The notes under the pieces: model-generated
Database searches by the model: none
Told to the model about the DNA's origin: nothing
The model's input: only the letters and a program-made list of their open reading frames with translations
Part shown: positions 51,432 through 60,664 of the stretch, piece by piece
Position numbering within the stretch: the first letter of the stretch is position 1
Layout of the letters: the number at the start of each line of letters is the position of its first letter
Translations under genes and position numbers: made by a program
Assembly: GCF_010726085.1 (NCBI RefSeq)
Contig: NZ_AP022560.1
Coordinates: 3,224,001 to 3,288,000, forward strand
Source of the DNA: Mycolicibacterium moriokaense
GTDB lineage: Bacteria; Actinomycetota; Actinomycetes; Mycobacteriales; Mycobacteriaceae
Direction of reading: 5' to 3'
Length of the DNA stretch: 64,000 nucleotides

Positions 51432-54337
51432 TGCTGTCCTCCCTCAGGGCCCACAGGGGCCAACTGCTGCGGTGGTTGCGGCCACGGCGCGGGCACCGGC
51501 CGTGCCCGAACCCGCTGTGGCCACCAGAACCACTTGCCCATCAACGCCGCGATGGACGGTGTCATGAACGACCGGATTACTAGCGTATCGAACAATAGGC
51601 CGAGCCCGATGGTGGTTCCGACTTGTCCGATAACTGTGAGTTCGCTGACCGCCATCGACATCATCGTGAAGGCGAACACCAGACCCGCTGTGGTGACCAC
51701 CGAGCCGCTTCCGCCCATCGCGCGGATGATCCCGGTGTTGACCCCGGCATGCAGCTCTTCTTTGAGCCTTGATACCAGGAGCAAATTGTAGTCGGCTCCG
51801 ACGGCCAACAGGATGATGACCGACATCGCCAGCACCATCCAGTGCAGTTCGATGCCGATGAGGTGCTGCCAGATCAGCACCGAGAGGCCGAACGAAGCGC
51901 CCAGCGAAGTCAGCACCGTGCCGACGATGACGGCGGCGGCCACCACGCTTCGGGTGAGGATCAGCATGATGACGAAGATCAGGGCCAATGCCGAAATGGC
52001 GGCGATCATCAGGTCGAAGTTGTTGCCGTCGGACATGTCCTTGAACACCGCCGCGGTGCCGGCCAGGTACACCGTCGACCCCTCCAACGGGGTGCCCTTG
52101 ATGGCTTCCTTGGCGGCCTGTTTGATCGCGTCGATCCTCGCGACACCTTCCGGCGTCATCGGGTCACCGTCGTGGGCGACGATGAACCGCACCGACTTGC
52201 CGTCGGGCGAGATGAAGTTCTCCATGCCCTTCTTGAACTCTGCGTTGTCGAAGACTTCCGGCGGCAGATAGAAGGAGTCGTCGTTCATCGACGCATCGAA
52301 CGCCTCGCCCATCGCCGACGAGTTCTCCTGCATCGCGGCCATCTGATCCTGCATGCCCTTCTGGGTGGCATACATGGTCAGCATCATGGTCCGCATGGTC
52401 TTCATGGTCGCGATCATCTCGGGCATCAGCTTGACCATCTGCGGCATCAACGCGTCCAGCCGCTCCATATCCGGGATCAGTTCCTGGATGTCGGTGGTCA
52501 TCGTGTCGATGCCGTCGAGAGTGTCGAAGATCGACCGCAACGCCCAACAGACCGGGATGTTGAAGCACTTCGGTTCCCAGTAGAAGTAGTTGCGCAGCGG
52601 CCGGAAGAAATCGTCGAAATTCGCGATGTTGTCCCGCAATTCGGCCACGTCGAGGGTCATCGACTTCATCTTCGTGACCATGGAGTGCGTGGTGGCGGCC
52701 ATCTGCTCGGTGAGCGACGACATCTTCTCCATCGTCGCGATGGTGTTCTCCATCTCGTCGGCCTGGACGAGCATGTCCGCCATGCGGTCCTGCAGGTACT
52801 TCTGATTCATCTGCTGGGTCGTGCCCTGCATGCTGATCTGGAACGGGATGGACGTGTGCTCGATCGGCTTTCCGTCTGGCCGGGTGATGGCCTGGACCCG
52901 CGAGATGCCCGGAACCCGGAACACCTGCTTGGCGATCTTGTCGATGACGAGGAAGTCCGCGGAGTTGCGCAGGTCGTGGTCGCTCTCGATCATCAGCAGT
53001 TCGGGATTCATCCGCGCCTGCGAGAAGTGCCGGTCGGCCGCCGCGTATCCCTCGTTCGCGGGCAGGTCCGCGGGAAGGTAGTTGCGGTCGTTGTAGTTGG
53101 TGCGGTACCCGGGCAGCGTCAAGAGACCGACCAACGAGAGGACGATCGTCGACGCCAGGATCGGGCCGGGCCACCGGACCACAGCGGCGCCGATCTTGCG
53201 CCAGCCGCGCACCCTCAGCGCGCGTTTCGGGTCGAGGGTCCTGCCGAACCTGCCCGCCACGACGATGATCGCGGCGCTGAGAGTCAGCGCGGCGACGACA
53301 CCGACGGTCATACCGATGGCCAGCGGCACACCGAGTGTCTGGAAGTAGGGGAGCCGGGTGAAGCTCAGGCAGAAGGTGGCGCCGGCGATGGTGAGGCCGG
53401 AACCCAGCACGACGTGGGCCGTTCCCCGGTACATCGTGTAGAACGCTTGTTCTTTGTCTTCGCCGGCCGAACGAGCCTCCTGATATCGGCCGATCAGGAA
53501 GATCGCATAGTCAGTACCCGCGGCGATGGCCAGCGTCGCCAGCAGGTTCGTGGCGAAGGTCGAGAGGCCGATGATCTCGTGGTAGCCGAGGAACGCCACG
53601 ACCCCGCGGGCCGCCGACAGCTGCAGCACGACCATCACAAGGGTCAACACGACGGTGACGACCGAGCGGTAGACGAGCAGCAGCATCACGATGATCACGG
53701 TGAACGTGACGGCCTCGATCATCTGCATGCTGCGGTCGGAGGCGATGTGCTGGTCGGCTGCCAGTGCGGCCGCGCCGGTGACGAAGACCTTGACGCCCGG
53801 TGGCGGCGTCATGTCGTCGATGATCTTCTTGACGGCCTCAACCGACTCGTTGGCCAGCGATTCACCCTGGTTGCCTGCGAGGTAGACCTGGACGTAGGCG
53901 GCCTTACCGTCGCTGCTCTGCGCTCCGGAGGCGGTCAGCGGGTCGCTCCAGAAGTCCTGAACGCTCTGGACGTGCTTCTTGTCCGCTTCGAGGCGTTTGA
54001 TCATCTCGCCGTAGAACTCGCGGGAGTCCTCACCGAGCGGCTTGTCGCCCTCCAGGATGACCATGGCGGAGCTGTCGGAGTCGAACTCCTGGAACACCTG
54101 CCCGACGCGCTTCATCGCGATCATCGACGGCGCCGAATCCGGGCTCATCGAGACCGCACGCATCTGACCCACCGTTTCCAGTTGGGGCACAGTGGTATTC
54201 AGCACCGCGATGACGGCGATCCAGACGAGGATGATCGGGACCGCGAAGGCGCGGATCATCCGCGGGATGAACGGCCGCGCAGTCGGTTCGACGGGCGGAA
54301 ATGCCTCAGTCGGTGCCTCGCTGGTGGGTGTACTCAT
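51428..54337 (-). CDS. MmpL-family RND transporter (MmpL4/5 type)
   Basis: A 969-residue transporter with the same architecture as the protein at 45908: Asp-Tyr relays in [16 protein letters not shown] and [15 protein letters not shown] and a periplasmic coiled coil ([20 protein letters not shown]). ATG 54337 overlaps the MmpS stop (ATGA), so it is chosen over the codon at 54355. With MmpS it forms the canonical pair that exports siderophores or lipids and can efflux drugs. Confidence 0.95.
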   Translation of the reverse strand: MSTPTSEAPTEAFPPVEPTARPFIPRMIRAFAVPIILVWIAVIAVLNTTVPQLETVGQMRAVSMSPDSAPSMIAMKRVGQVFQEFDSDSSAMVILEGDKPLGEDSREFYGEMIKRLEADKKHVQSVQDFWSDPLTASGAQSSDGKAAYVQVYLAGNQGESLANESVEAVKKIIDDMTPPPGVKVFVTGAAALAADQHIASDRSMQMIEAVTFTVIIVMLLLVYRSVVTVVLTLVMVVLQLSAARGVVAFLGYHEIIGLSTFATNLLATLAIAAGTDYAIFLIGRYQEARSAGEDKEQAFYTMYRGTAHVVLGSGLTIAGATFCLSFTRLPYFQTLGVPLAIGMTVGVVAALTLSAAIIVVAGRFGRTLDPKRALRVRGWRKIGAAVVRWPGPILASTIVLSLVGLLTLPGYRTNYNDRNYLPADLPANEGYAAADRHFSQARMNPELLMIESDHDLRNSADFLVIDKIAKQVFRVPGISRVQAITRPDGKPIEHTSIPFQISMQGTTQQMNQKYLQDRMADMLVQADEMENTIATMEKMSSLTEQMAATTHSMVTKMKSMTLDVAELRDNIANFDDFFRPLRNYFYWEPKCFNIPVCWALRSIFDTLDGIDTMTTDIQELIPDMERLDALMPQMVKLMPEMIATMKTMRTMMLTMYATQKGMQDQMAAMQENSSAMGEAFDASMNDDSFYLPPEVFDNAEFKKGMENFISPDGKSVRFIVAHDGDPMTPEGVARIDAIKQAAKEAIKGTPLEGSTVYLAGTAAVFKDMSDGNNFDLMIAAISALALIFVIMLILTRSVVAAAVIVGTVLTSLGASFGLSVLIWQHLIGIELHWMVLAMSVIILLAVGADYNLLLVSRLKEELHAGVNTGIIRAMGGSGSVVTTAGLVFAFTMMSMAVSELTVIGQVGTTIGLGLLFDTLVIRSFMTPSIAALMGKWFWWPQRVRARPVPAPWPQPPQQLAPVGPEGGQQ

Positions 54338-54762
54338 GCGGACTTGACAAAACAAAAAGTCTGAGCGTTCAAGCCGGTGGAAGTGCGTTCGTCCTTCACT
54401 TCGTCATCGACGGTGATGCGGCAGGTGATCGTGGACCCGTCGCCCTGCGCGACGATGTTCGGCGCCGCCGACGGTGCAGTGGTCTGCAGCGTCAGCGACC
54501 ACGGCAGGCTCGCGCCGTCGATGCGCTGTGGTTTGGCGTCCAGGTCCAGGTAGTTGATGTCGGCGTACGAGCCGTTACCGAAGATCTCGTACTTCACGAC
54601 CTTCGGGTCGAACGGCTCGGGATCGTCGGCGAACACCTTCGGGGTGACGATGATGCCGTCCTGGCCGAAGAACGTGCGGACGCGATGGACCGTGAATCCC
54701 GCGACAACCACCACGAGGAGGATGACGAGCGGAATCCATACCTTTTTGGCGAGGCCGATCAA
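54334..54762 (-). CDS. MmpS-family membrane protein
   Basis: A 142-residue MmpS protein. One N-terminal transmembrane helix ([20 protein letters not shown]) is followed by the periplasmic beta-sandwich domain ([60 protein letters not shown]). It is first in the mmpS-mmpL-DUF732-DUF5078 operon. A TetR gene lies upstream on the same strand, 176 bases away. Confidence 0.94.
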   Translation of the reverse strand: MIGLAKKVWIPLVILLVVVVAGFTVHRVRTFFGQDGIIVTPKVFADDPEPFDPKVVKYEIFGNGSYADINYLDLDAKPQRIDGASLPWSLTLQTTAPSAAPNIVAQGDGSTITCRITVDDEVKDERTSTGLNAQTFCFVKSA

Positions 54763-54938
54763 GACGATCGCCCCCGGCCCGTGCCTCCCATATAAGCGTC
54801 CTCGAGTTCCGTGTCAGTCGCAGCAGTTCAAATGTCCGTACTTAGCCCGTATAAGTTCTCATCTTCGCACAGGTTATCTCAAGTTTTTGTGCTGCTGCTC
54901 ACTACGGTCGCGAACATACGACTGGGTCACCATCCGCG

Positions 54939-55535
54939 TCACGACCGGGGCGTTTCGAAACGATCGAGATAATGCTTGATGAAGGTTTCCGCCTCGGCGT
55001 GACCGCGGGTTATCCCAAGGCCGCGTTCCAGCAGCACGATGCGCGCGAGACTCGTGACGATCATAGACATCACGACCGGCGGAAAGGCCTCCGTGTCCGC
55101 GCCGTGCGCGCGCATCGCGGCCTCCACGGCCCTTTCCTCTATATCTCCGAAGCGCTCCGCGTAGGCGGCGATCTCGCTGCGGATGGCCTTGCGATGGTTG
55201 GCCAGCGCCATGAACTCCATGAACAGCCGGGCACCGTGGGTGCTGTTGAGCCGCCACAGCGCATGGAGTGGCTCTTTCTCCATGAGTGCCTGCTGCTGTC
55301 GCGCGAGGTTGGTTTCGGCACCGTCGCGCAGCACGGCGATGAACAGATCGTCCATGCTCGGGAAGTAGTAGTGCACCAGTGCGGGCTTCACGCCGGCCTT
55401 CGCCGCCACCCGCCGCGAGGTCGCCGCGGCGTACCCCTCTTCCAGCATCACCTGGGCGGTCGCTCGGATGAGCGCATCGCGTGTGGCCGACGCGCGTCCA
55501 CCCCTTGACCGCTCGCCATCGGTGCTGCTAGACAT
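54939..55535 (-). CDS. TetR-family regulator of the SDR/P450 genes
   Basis: A 198-residue regulator with a helix-turn-helix (AQVMLEEGYAAATSRRVAAK, then PALVHYYFPSMDDLF). It is divergent from the SDR gene, with a perfect palindrome in the 49-base gap. It most likely represses itself and the SDR-P450 operon. The mmpS operon behind it is on the same strand, but a 176-base gap makes cotranscription uncertain. Confidence 0.9.
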   Translation of the reverse strand: MSSSTDGERSRGGRASATRDALIRATAQVMLEEGYAAATSRRVAAKAGVKPALVHYYFPSMDDLFIAVLRDGAETNLARQQQALMEKEPLHALWRLNSTHGARLFMEFMALANHRKAIRSEIAAYAERFGDIEERAVEAAMRAHGADTEAFPPVVMSMIVTSLARIVLLERGLGITRGHAEAETFIKHYLDRFETPRS

Positions 55536-55549
55536 GGCCGCAGTCTAGA

Positions 55550-55569
55550 TGTTGGGCGATCGCCCAACA
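55550..55569. promoter_or_regulatory. TetR operator, 20-bp perfect palindrome
   Basis: The sequence has a core TTGGGCGATCGCCCAA extended by TG/CA on both sides. It lies 15 bases from the TetR start and 16 bases before the SDR start. Perfect symmetry and position strongly suggest the regulator's binding site. Confidence 0.75.
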
Positions 55570-55584
55570 ATGAGGAGAGCGTCG

Positions 55585-56418
55585 ATGGCTGGTCGGGTAG
55601 AGGGCAAGGTCGCGTTCATCACCGGGGCGGCACGCGGGCAGGGCCGAAGTCACGCGGTGCGGTTGGCTCAAGAGGGCGCCGACGTCATCGCGATCGACAT
55701 CTGCCGCGGGTTCGAGGACTCGACAGCGCCCGCGGCCACACCTGAAGACCTCGCCGAGACCGCCGACATGGTCAAGAACCTGGACCGGCGCATCGTGACC
55801 GCGCAGGTCGACGTCCGCGACTACGACGCGATGAAGGCCGCGCTCGACAGCGGCGTCGAACAGCTCGGCGGCCTCGACATCGTCGTGGCCAACGCGGGCA
55901 TCGGCACCACAGGCGTCAAGTTGCACAAGATGCGCGAGGACATCTGGGACGAGACCATCGACATCAATCTCGGGGGCGTGTGGAAGACGGTCAAGGCCGC
56001 CGTTCCTCACCTGCTCGCCCGCGGCAGCGGGTCCGTCATCATCACCAGCTCGGTCGGCGGCACCAAGGCATACCCTCAGGTGGGCCACTACATCGCCGCC
56101 AAACACGGCGTCGTCGGGCTGATGCGGACATTCGCAGTCGAACTGGGCGCCAAGAACATTCGCGTCAACACCGTGCACCCGACGCACGTGTGCACTCCGC
56201 TGTTGATGAACGAGCCGACCTATCAGCTGTTCCGTCCCGATCTGAAAAATCCCGGGCCCGACGACCTCGCCCCGATCTGCCAGTCGTTCCACTTCCTTCC
56301 GATCCCATGGGTGGAGCCGGTCGACATCAGTAACGCGGTGCTGTTCCTGGCGTCCGACGAAGCCCGCTACATCACCGGTGTCACGCTGCCCGTCGACGCC
56401 GGCAGCCTTCTGAAATAG
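55585..56418 (+). CDS. Mycofactocin-coupled-type SDR oxidoreductase
   Basis: A 277-residue short-chain dehydrogenase. The dinucleotide site is TGAARGQG (residues 13-20); NAGI, ITSSVGG and the YIAAKHG Tyr/Lys pair form the active site. The insertion after the second strand (RGFEDSTAPAATPEDLAETA) is the hallmark of the mycofactocin-coupled subfamily with non-exchangeable NAD. ATG 55585 with GAGGAGA upstream is chosen, downstream of the operator. The P450 gene follows after 10 bases. Confidence 0.9.
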   Translation: MAGRVEGKVAFITGAARGQGRSHAVRLAQEGADVIAIDICRGFEDSTAPAATPEDLAETADMVKNLDRRIVTAQVDVRDYDAMKAALDSGVEQLGGLDIVVANAGIGTTGVKLHKMREDIWDETIDINLGGVWKTVKAAVPHLLARGSGSVIITSSVGGTKAYPQVGHYIAAKHGVVGLMRTFAVELGAKNIRVNTVHPTHVCTPLLMNEPTYQLFRPDLKNPGPDDLAPICQSFHFLPIPWVEPVDISNAVLFLASDEARYITGVTLPVDAGSLLK

Positions 56419-56428
56419 GGGATTTCAC

Positions 56429-57628
56429 GTGACCACCACGAATGAGACCGAGGTGTATTACGACCCGTACGACGTCGGGATCGTGGCGAATCCGTACCCG
56501 ACCTACGCGCGGCTGCGCGAGGAAGCGCCGCTGTATTACAACGAGCGCTACGACTTCTGGGCGATATCCCGCTACGCCGACGTCGAGAAGGCGCTCAACG
56601 ACTGGGAGACGTTCTCTAACCAGCGCAGCGACATCCTCGAGCTGATCAAATCGGACTTCGACATGCCCAAGGGTGTGATGATGTTCGAGGATCCGCCGGT
56701 GCACACCATGCTGCGGGGGCTGATGTCCCGGGTGTTCACTCCACGCCGGATGGCCGAGATCGAGGATCAGATTCGCGCCTACTGTGTGAAATGCCTTGAC
56801 CCACTGGTGGGTTCGGACAGCTTCGACATCGTCGCCGAGCTCGCCGCCATGATGCCGATGCGCGTCATCGGCATGCTCCTCGGTATTCCGGAGTCCGAGC
56901 AGGTGGAGTTCCGCGACCGCAACGACGCGAACCTCCGCACCAAGCCGGGTGCGCCGATGAAGGTCGCCAAGGCCGATGCGATCGCCGACGGCCGCATGTA
57001 CGCCGACTATGTGGAGTGGCGGTCGAAGAATCCGTCCGACGACCTGATGACCGCCCTGCTCAACGTCGAGTTCACCGACGAAGACGGGGTGACTCGCAAG
57101 CTGCACCGAAAAGAGGTGCTGCACTACACCCAGGTGGTCGCGGGCGCGGGCAACGAGACGACGGGCCGGCTCATCGGCTGGCTCGCCAAAGTGCTTGCTG
57201 AGCACCCGGATCAGCGTCGCGAGGTGCACCAGGACCGCTCGCTGCTGACCCGTACGATCGACGAGACCCTGCGCTTCGAACCGACGGGTCCGCATGTAGC
57301 CCGTTATATGGCAAGGGATTACGAGGCCTACGGGCAGGCGGTGCCCGCGGGCAGCGCAATGCTCCTGCTGTTCGGCGCCGCGAACCGCGACCCTGCGCGC
57401 TACGACGACCCGGACACGTTCAACATTCACCGCAGCGGTGCGCACCTGACGTTCGGCAAGGGTCTGCACTACTGCCTCGGCGCCAATCTGGCGCGGCTGG
57501 AGGGACGCGTGGCGCTCGACGAGCTGCTCAACCGGTGGCCGGAGTGGGACGTCGACTACGAAACCGCGCAGCTGGCACCGACATCGACGGTTCGCGGCTG
57601 GGAGAAGCTGCGCGTCATCGTCAAGTGA
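56429..57628 (+). CDS. Cytochrome P450
   Basis: A 399-residue P450. The heme-ligand loop is FGKGLHYCLGANLARLEGRV with the Cys near residue 349; the I-helix has AGAGNETTGR and the K-helix ExxR is in ETLRFEP. GTG 56429 is chosen. It is in an operon with the SDR and probably hydroxylates the substrate whose alcohol the SDR oxidises. Redox partners are not adjacent; the Rieske protein at 63111 is one candidate. Confidence 0.94.
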   Translation: MTTTNETEVYYDPYDVGIVANPYPTYARLREEAPLYYNERYDFWAISRYADVEKALNDWETFSNQRSDILELIKSDFDMPKGVMMFEDPPVHTMLRGLMSRVFTPRRMAEIEDQIRAYCVKCLDPLVGSDSFDIVAELAAMMPMRVIGMLLGIPESEQVEFRDRNDANLRTKPGAPMKVAKADAIADGRMYADYVEWRSKNPSDDLMTALLNVEFTDEDGVTRKLHRKEVLHYTQVVAGAGNETTGRLIGWLAKVLAEHPDQRREVHQDRSLLTRTIDETLRFEPTGPHVARYMARDYEAYGQAVPAGSAMLLLFGAANRDPARYDDPDTFNIHRSGAHLTFGKGLHYCLGANLARLEGRVALDELLNRWPEWDVDYETAQLAPTSTVRGWEKLRVIVK

Positions 57629-57675
57629 TTTGTGTGCGTTTAGGAGCGGTGAGCGCTCTCTAACGCACACAAATC
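57627..57675. repeat. Palindromic intergenic repeat, copy 2
   Basis: Inverted arms 57627-57640 and 57662-57675 (GATTTGTGTGCGTT and its complement) flank GGAGCGGTGAGCGCTC. The P450 stop codon lies across its first bases. Arms and centre match the copies at 28917 and 57946. It would form a hairpin at the end of the SDR-P450 transcript. Confidence 0.85.
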
Positions 57676-57725
57676 GCCGTCAGACGCGGCGTTTGGGATC
57701 GTCGGCCGCTGGGCAAACATTGAGC

Positions 57726-57947
57726 ATGTCAAAGTTGATCCGTTCGGCGATCGTTGCGGCTGTGTGCGCTCCGGTATTCGCGGTCGTCACCGCGGCAGGC
57801 GGTGCGGCGCAACCACTCAACTGCCCGCCGGGGCAGTACTGGGATCCGGGTACCAACACGTGCAAGTCGGCCGTGCCGCTCAACTGCCCGCCCGGCGAGT
57901 ACTGGAATCCGATCTCGAACCTGTGCCGACCGCTCGGCCAGGTGTGA
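57726..57947 (+). CDS. Small secreted protein with duplicated CPPG motif
   Basis: A 73-residue exported protein. The signal peptide (SAIVAAVCAPVFAVVTAAGG) is followed by two near-identical units, LNCPPGQYWDPGTNTCK and LNCPPGEYWNPISNLCR, each with two cysteines that probably form a disulfide. The pattern resembles small chitin-binding-like cysteine modules, but no family is certain. The gene is bracketed by repeat copies 2 and 3. Confidence 0.8.
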   Translation: MSKLIRSAIVAAVCAPVFAVVTAAGGAAQPLNCPPGQYWDPGTNTCKSAVPLNCPPGEYWNPISNLCRPLGQV

Positions 57948-57994
57948 TTGTGTGCATCGAGGAGCGGTGAGCGCTCTCGATTGCACACAAATCG
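57946..57994. repeat. Palindromic intergenic repeat, copy 3
   Basis: Arms GATTGTGTGCATCGAG and CTCGATTGCACACAAATC surround the centre GAGCGGTGAGCG. One T is missing in the left arm compared with copies 1 and 2. The stop codon of the secreted-protein gene overlaps the left arm, and the acyl-CoA ligase gene ends on the other side, so it sits between convergent genes. Confidence 0.85.
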
Positions 57995-57997
57995 CTG

Positions 57998-59575
57998 TCA
58001 GGCGCGGCTGTATCGGGTGCCGCGCTCTTCGCGGACCCACAGTTCACCGTCGCCGGGCGTCGGCCCTTGCGCGGCGAGTTCACGCTTGAGCACCTTGTGC
58101 GTAGCGGTGGTCGGCAGATCGGGTGCGATGCGGACGTATCGCGGCCACGCCTTGGGCGACAGGTCGGGCTGCGCGGCCAGGAATGCCTCGAACTCGTCGG
58201 GCGAGAGGGACGCTTCGTCGTTGAGCACGATCGCCGCCATGATCTGATCGCCGACGTTCTCATCGGGCACCGCATAGACGGCGACCAGATTGATCACGGG
58301 CAACCGGCTCAGGATGCGCTCGATCGGTGCGGCCGCCATGTTCTCGCCGTCCACTCGCATCCAGTCGCCACTGCGACCGGCCAGGTAGATCCAGCCATCG
58401 GCGTCGCGGTAGGCCAAGTCGCCGGACCAGTACATGCCGTGCCGCAGGCGTTCGGCGGTCGCGTCGTCGGCGTTGTAGTAGCCGGTGAAGAAGCCCTGCC
58501 CGTCGGTGTTGACCAGTTCGCCGATCGCCTCCTCGGCGTTCAGCAGGGCGCCGTTCTCGTCGAAACGTGCGGGCGGGCACTCGGTGACCGTCTCGGGGTT
58601 GTAGATCGCCACACCCGGAAACCCTTTGCCCAGTGAGCCTTTCGGCGTCCCTTCCTCCCTCGTGATGATGACCGCGTTCTCCGTCGAGCCGAACCCGTCC
58701 CACACCGTGCAGCCGAACCGCTTCTCGAACGCCTCGATGTCCCGGTCGCTGGCCTCGTTGCCGAAGGCGATGCGCAGCGGAACCTGGGCGTCATCCGGCC
58801 CTTCTGGCGTGGCCAGGATGTAGGCCAGCGGCTTGCCGACGTAGTTCATGTAGGTGGCGCCGTAGTGCCGGATGTCCTTGACGAACCCCGATGCCGAGAA
58901 CTTGGCCGGCGCCATCGCCGCGCCCCGGGCCACCCCCACACCCCATCCAGCCACCAGCGCGTTGGAGTGGAACAACGGCATCGACAGGTAGCACGTGTCG
59001 TCCTCGGTGATCTCGAACTTGTCGACGAGGGCCTGGCCCGACATCAGCACCATGAAATGAGACACCCGTACGGGTTTCGGGTTGCCACTCGTTCCCGAGG
59101 TGAAGATCAGCATGTAGGTGTCCATCGGCTCGACCTCGCGGTAGGGCGTCAGGTCGCCTGCGGACTCGATCAACCGCGTCCAGTCGTCGGTCGAGATGTC
59201 CAGGATCTGCACACCGTCGAGGTCGAGACCGTCGAGCAACGACCGGTGCTCACCGTCGGTCACCACGATCTGGCAGTCGGCGCGGCGGATATCGGCGGCC
59301 AGCGCCTCCCCGCGGCGCGTCGAGTTGATCCCGCACAGCACATAACCGCCGAGGCCCGCGGCCGCCATCTGGTTCAGGAACTCCGGGTTGTTGTCCATCA
59401 GCACGCCCACGTGCAGCGGCCGCTCGTGATCGGTGAGCGAGAGCAGCGCGGCGGCGCGGGTCGACGCATCGCGCAGATGTTCGCGCCACGTCCAACTGCG
59501 CTCGCCGTACTTGACCGCGACGGTGTCCGCCGTCGCGCGTTCACGGAGCAATTGCTGGATGGTCTCGCTCGGCAT
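57998..59575 (-). CDS. Acyl-CoA synthetase (FadD17/FadD1-like)
   Basis: A 525-residue adenylate-forming ligase from ATG 59575. Core motifs are LIFTSGTSGNPKPVRVSH (P-loop), DGFGSTENAV, YWSGDLAYRDADGWIYLAGR and the C-terminal Lys in THKVLKREL. The sequence is close to mycobacterial FadD17, which acts in steroid side-chain breakdown, and to FadD1. It probably activates the acid made by the P450/dehydrogenase steps. It is divergent from the amidohydrolase gene, 23 bases away. Confidence 0.9.
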   Translation of the reverse strand: MPSETIQQLLRERATADTVAVKYGERSWTWREHLRDASTRAAALLSLTDHERPLHVGVLMDNNPEFLNQMAAAGLGGYVLCGINSTRRGEALAADIRRADCQIVVTDGEHRSLLDGLDLDGVQILDISTDDWTRLIESAGDLTPYREVEPMDTYMLIFTSGTSGNPKPVRVSHFMVLMSGQALVDKFEITEDDTCYLSMPLFHSNALVAGWGVGVARGAAMAPAKFSASGFVKDIRHYGATYMNYVGKPLAYILATPEGPDDAQVPLRIAFGNEASDRDIEAFEKRFGCTVWDGFGSTENAVIITREEGTPKGSLGKGFPGVAIYNPETVTECPPARFDENGALLNAEEAIGELVNTDGQGFFTGYYNADDATAERLRHGMYWSGDLAYRDADGWIYLAGRSGDWMRVDGENMAAAPIERILSRLPVINLVAVYAVPDENVGDQIMAAIVLNDEASLSPDEFEAFLAAQPDLSPKAWPRYVRIAPDLPTTATHKVLKRELAAQGPTPGDGELWVREERGTRYSRA

Positions 59576-59598
59576 GCTGCTAGTTCTAGCATCCACCC

Positions 59599-60663
59599 AT
59601 GCGGATCATTGATGCCGACGGCCATGTCGCCGAGGGTGCGTCGCTCGCGGTCGAGGCGATGCAGCGCTGGCCGGATTTCATCGCGCCGCGATCGGACGGC
59701 CGCGCGCTGGTCATCGAGGGCCGCAACTACCCGGAATCCGAAGGCCCGGGTGCCGGCTGCCCGCGCGAACACGGGCTGTCGAGGGCGCCCGGCATCGACT
59801 ACACGTCGCCGGAGGGCGTGCTCGGCGACGCCGACCGCGACCACATCGACACGATGGTGCTGTATCCGAGCCTCGGGCTGTGCGCACCGACGCTGGAAGA
59901 TCCGGAGTTCGCCACGGGATTCGCCCGGCTCTACAACCAGTGGATCGCCGACTACTGCCGCTCGAGCGGCGGCCGGTTGCGGGGGATCGCGGTGACGCCG
60001 ATCGAACACGGCGCCGTGGCCATCGACGTCATGCGCGAGGCCAAGGAGCTCGGACTCGTCGCGACCCACGTCCCGCCGGCGCTCAAGACGCGCAATCTCG
60101 ACCACCCCGACCTCGACCCGTTCTACGCCGCGGCCGTCGAACTGGACATGCCGCTCGGTATCCACGGCGCGCCGGGTATGCACCTACCGAAGGTCGGCGT
60201 CGACCGGTTCACCAACTACATCCAGGTGCACTGTGTGAGTTTCCCGTTCGACCAGATGACGGCCATGACGGCGCTCATCTCCGGCGGCGTCTTCGACCGG
60301 CACCCCGACCTGCGTGTCGCGTTCCTGGAAGCCGGGGTGGGATGGGTGCCGTTCTTCATCGACCGGCTGCACGAGCATTTCGAGAAGCGCGGCGACTGGA
60401 TCGAAGGTGGCTGGCGGCGTGACCCGCAGGAGTATCTGCGGGCGGGCAACATCTGGACGACGTGTGAGCCCGAGGAGCCGATATTGCCGGGCGTCATCGA
60501 CGTACTCGGCGACGACTTCATCATGTTCGCCAGCGACTATCCCCACTGGGACGGTGAATGGCCGCACAGCACAGAGCATTTGCGGAATCGCCCCGACATC
60601 GGGGACGAGTCGCGGGCGAAGATCGGCGGACTGAACGCCCAGCGGTTCTACGCGCTCAACTGA
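59599..60663 (+). CDS. Amidohydrolase-2 family metal-dependent hydrolase
   Basis: A 354-residue TIM-barrel hydrolase. The N-terminal metal site is IIDADGHVAE, with further ligands in GIHGAPGM, VAFLEAGVGWVPFF and the terminal FASDYPHWDGEWP. The family includes decarboxylases and hydrolases of aromatic and cyclic acids (ACMSD-like). It is divergent from the FadD gene and convergent with the alcohol dehydrogenase gene. Substrate unknown. Confidence 0.9.
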   Translation: MRIIDADGHVAEGASLAVEAMQRWPDFIAPRSDGRALVIEGRNYPESEGPGAGCPREHGLSRAPGIDYTSPEGVLGDADRDHIDTMVLYPSLGLCAPTLEDPEFATGFARLYNQWIADYCRSSGGRLRGIAVTPIEHGAVAIDVMREAKELGLVATHVPPALKTRNLDHPDLDPFYAAAVELDMPLGIHGAPGMHLPKVGVDRFTNYIQVHCVSFPFDQMTAMTALISGGVFDRHPDLRVAFLEAGVGWVPFFIDRLHEHFEKRGDWIEGGWRRDPQEYLRAGNIWTTCEPEEPILPGVIDVLGDDFIMFASDYPHWDGEWPHSTEHLRNRPDIGDESRAKIGGLNAQRFYALN

Positions 60664-60664
60664 T

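Noticed and set aside
51842..54364. 840-codon open frame on the plus strand opposite the MmpL gene
   Set aside because: It is rich in Arg, His and Asp, has no recognisable domain, and lies wholly antisense to a clear MmpL transporter. Long antisense frames are common in GC-rich genes.
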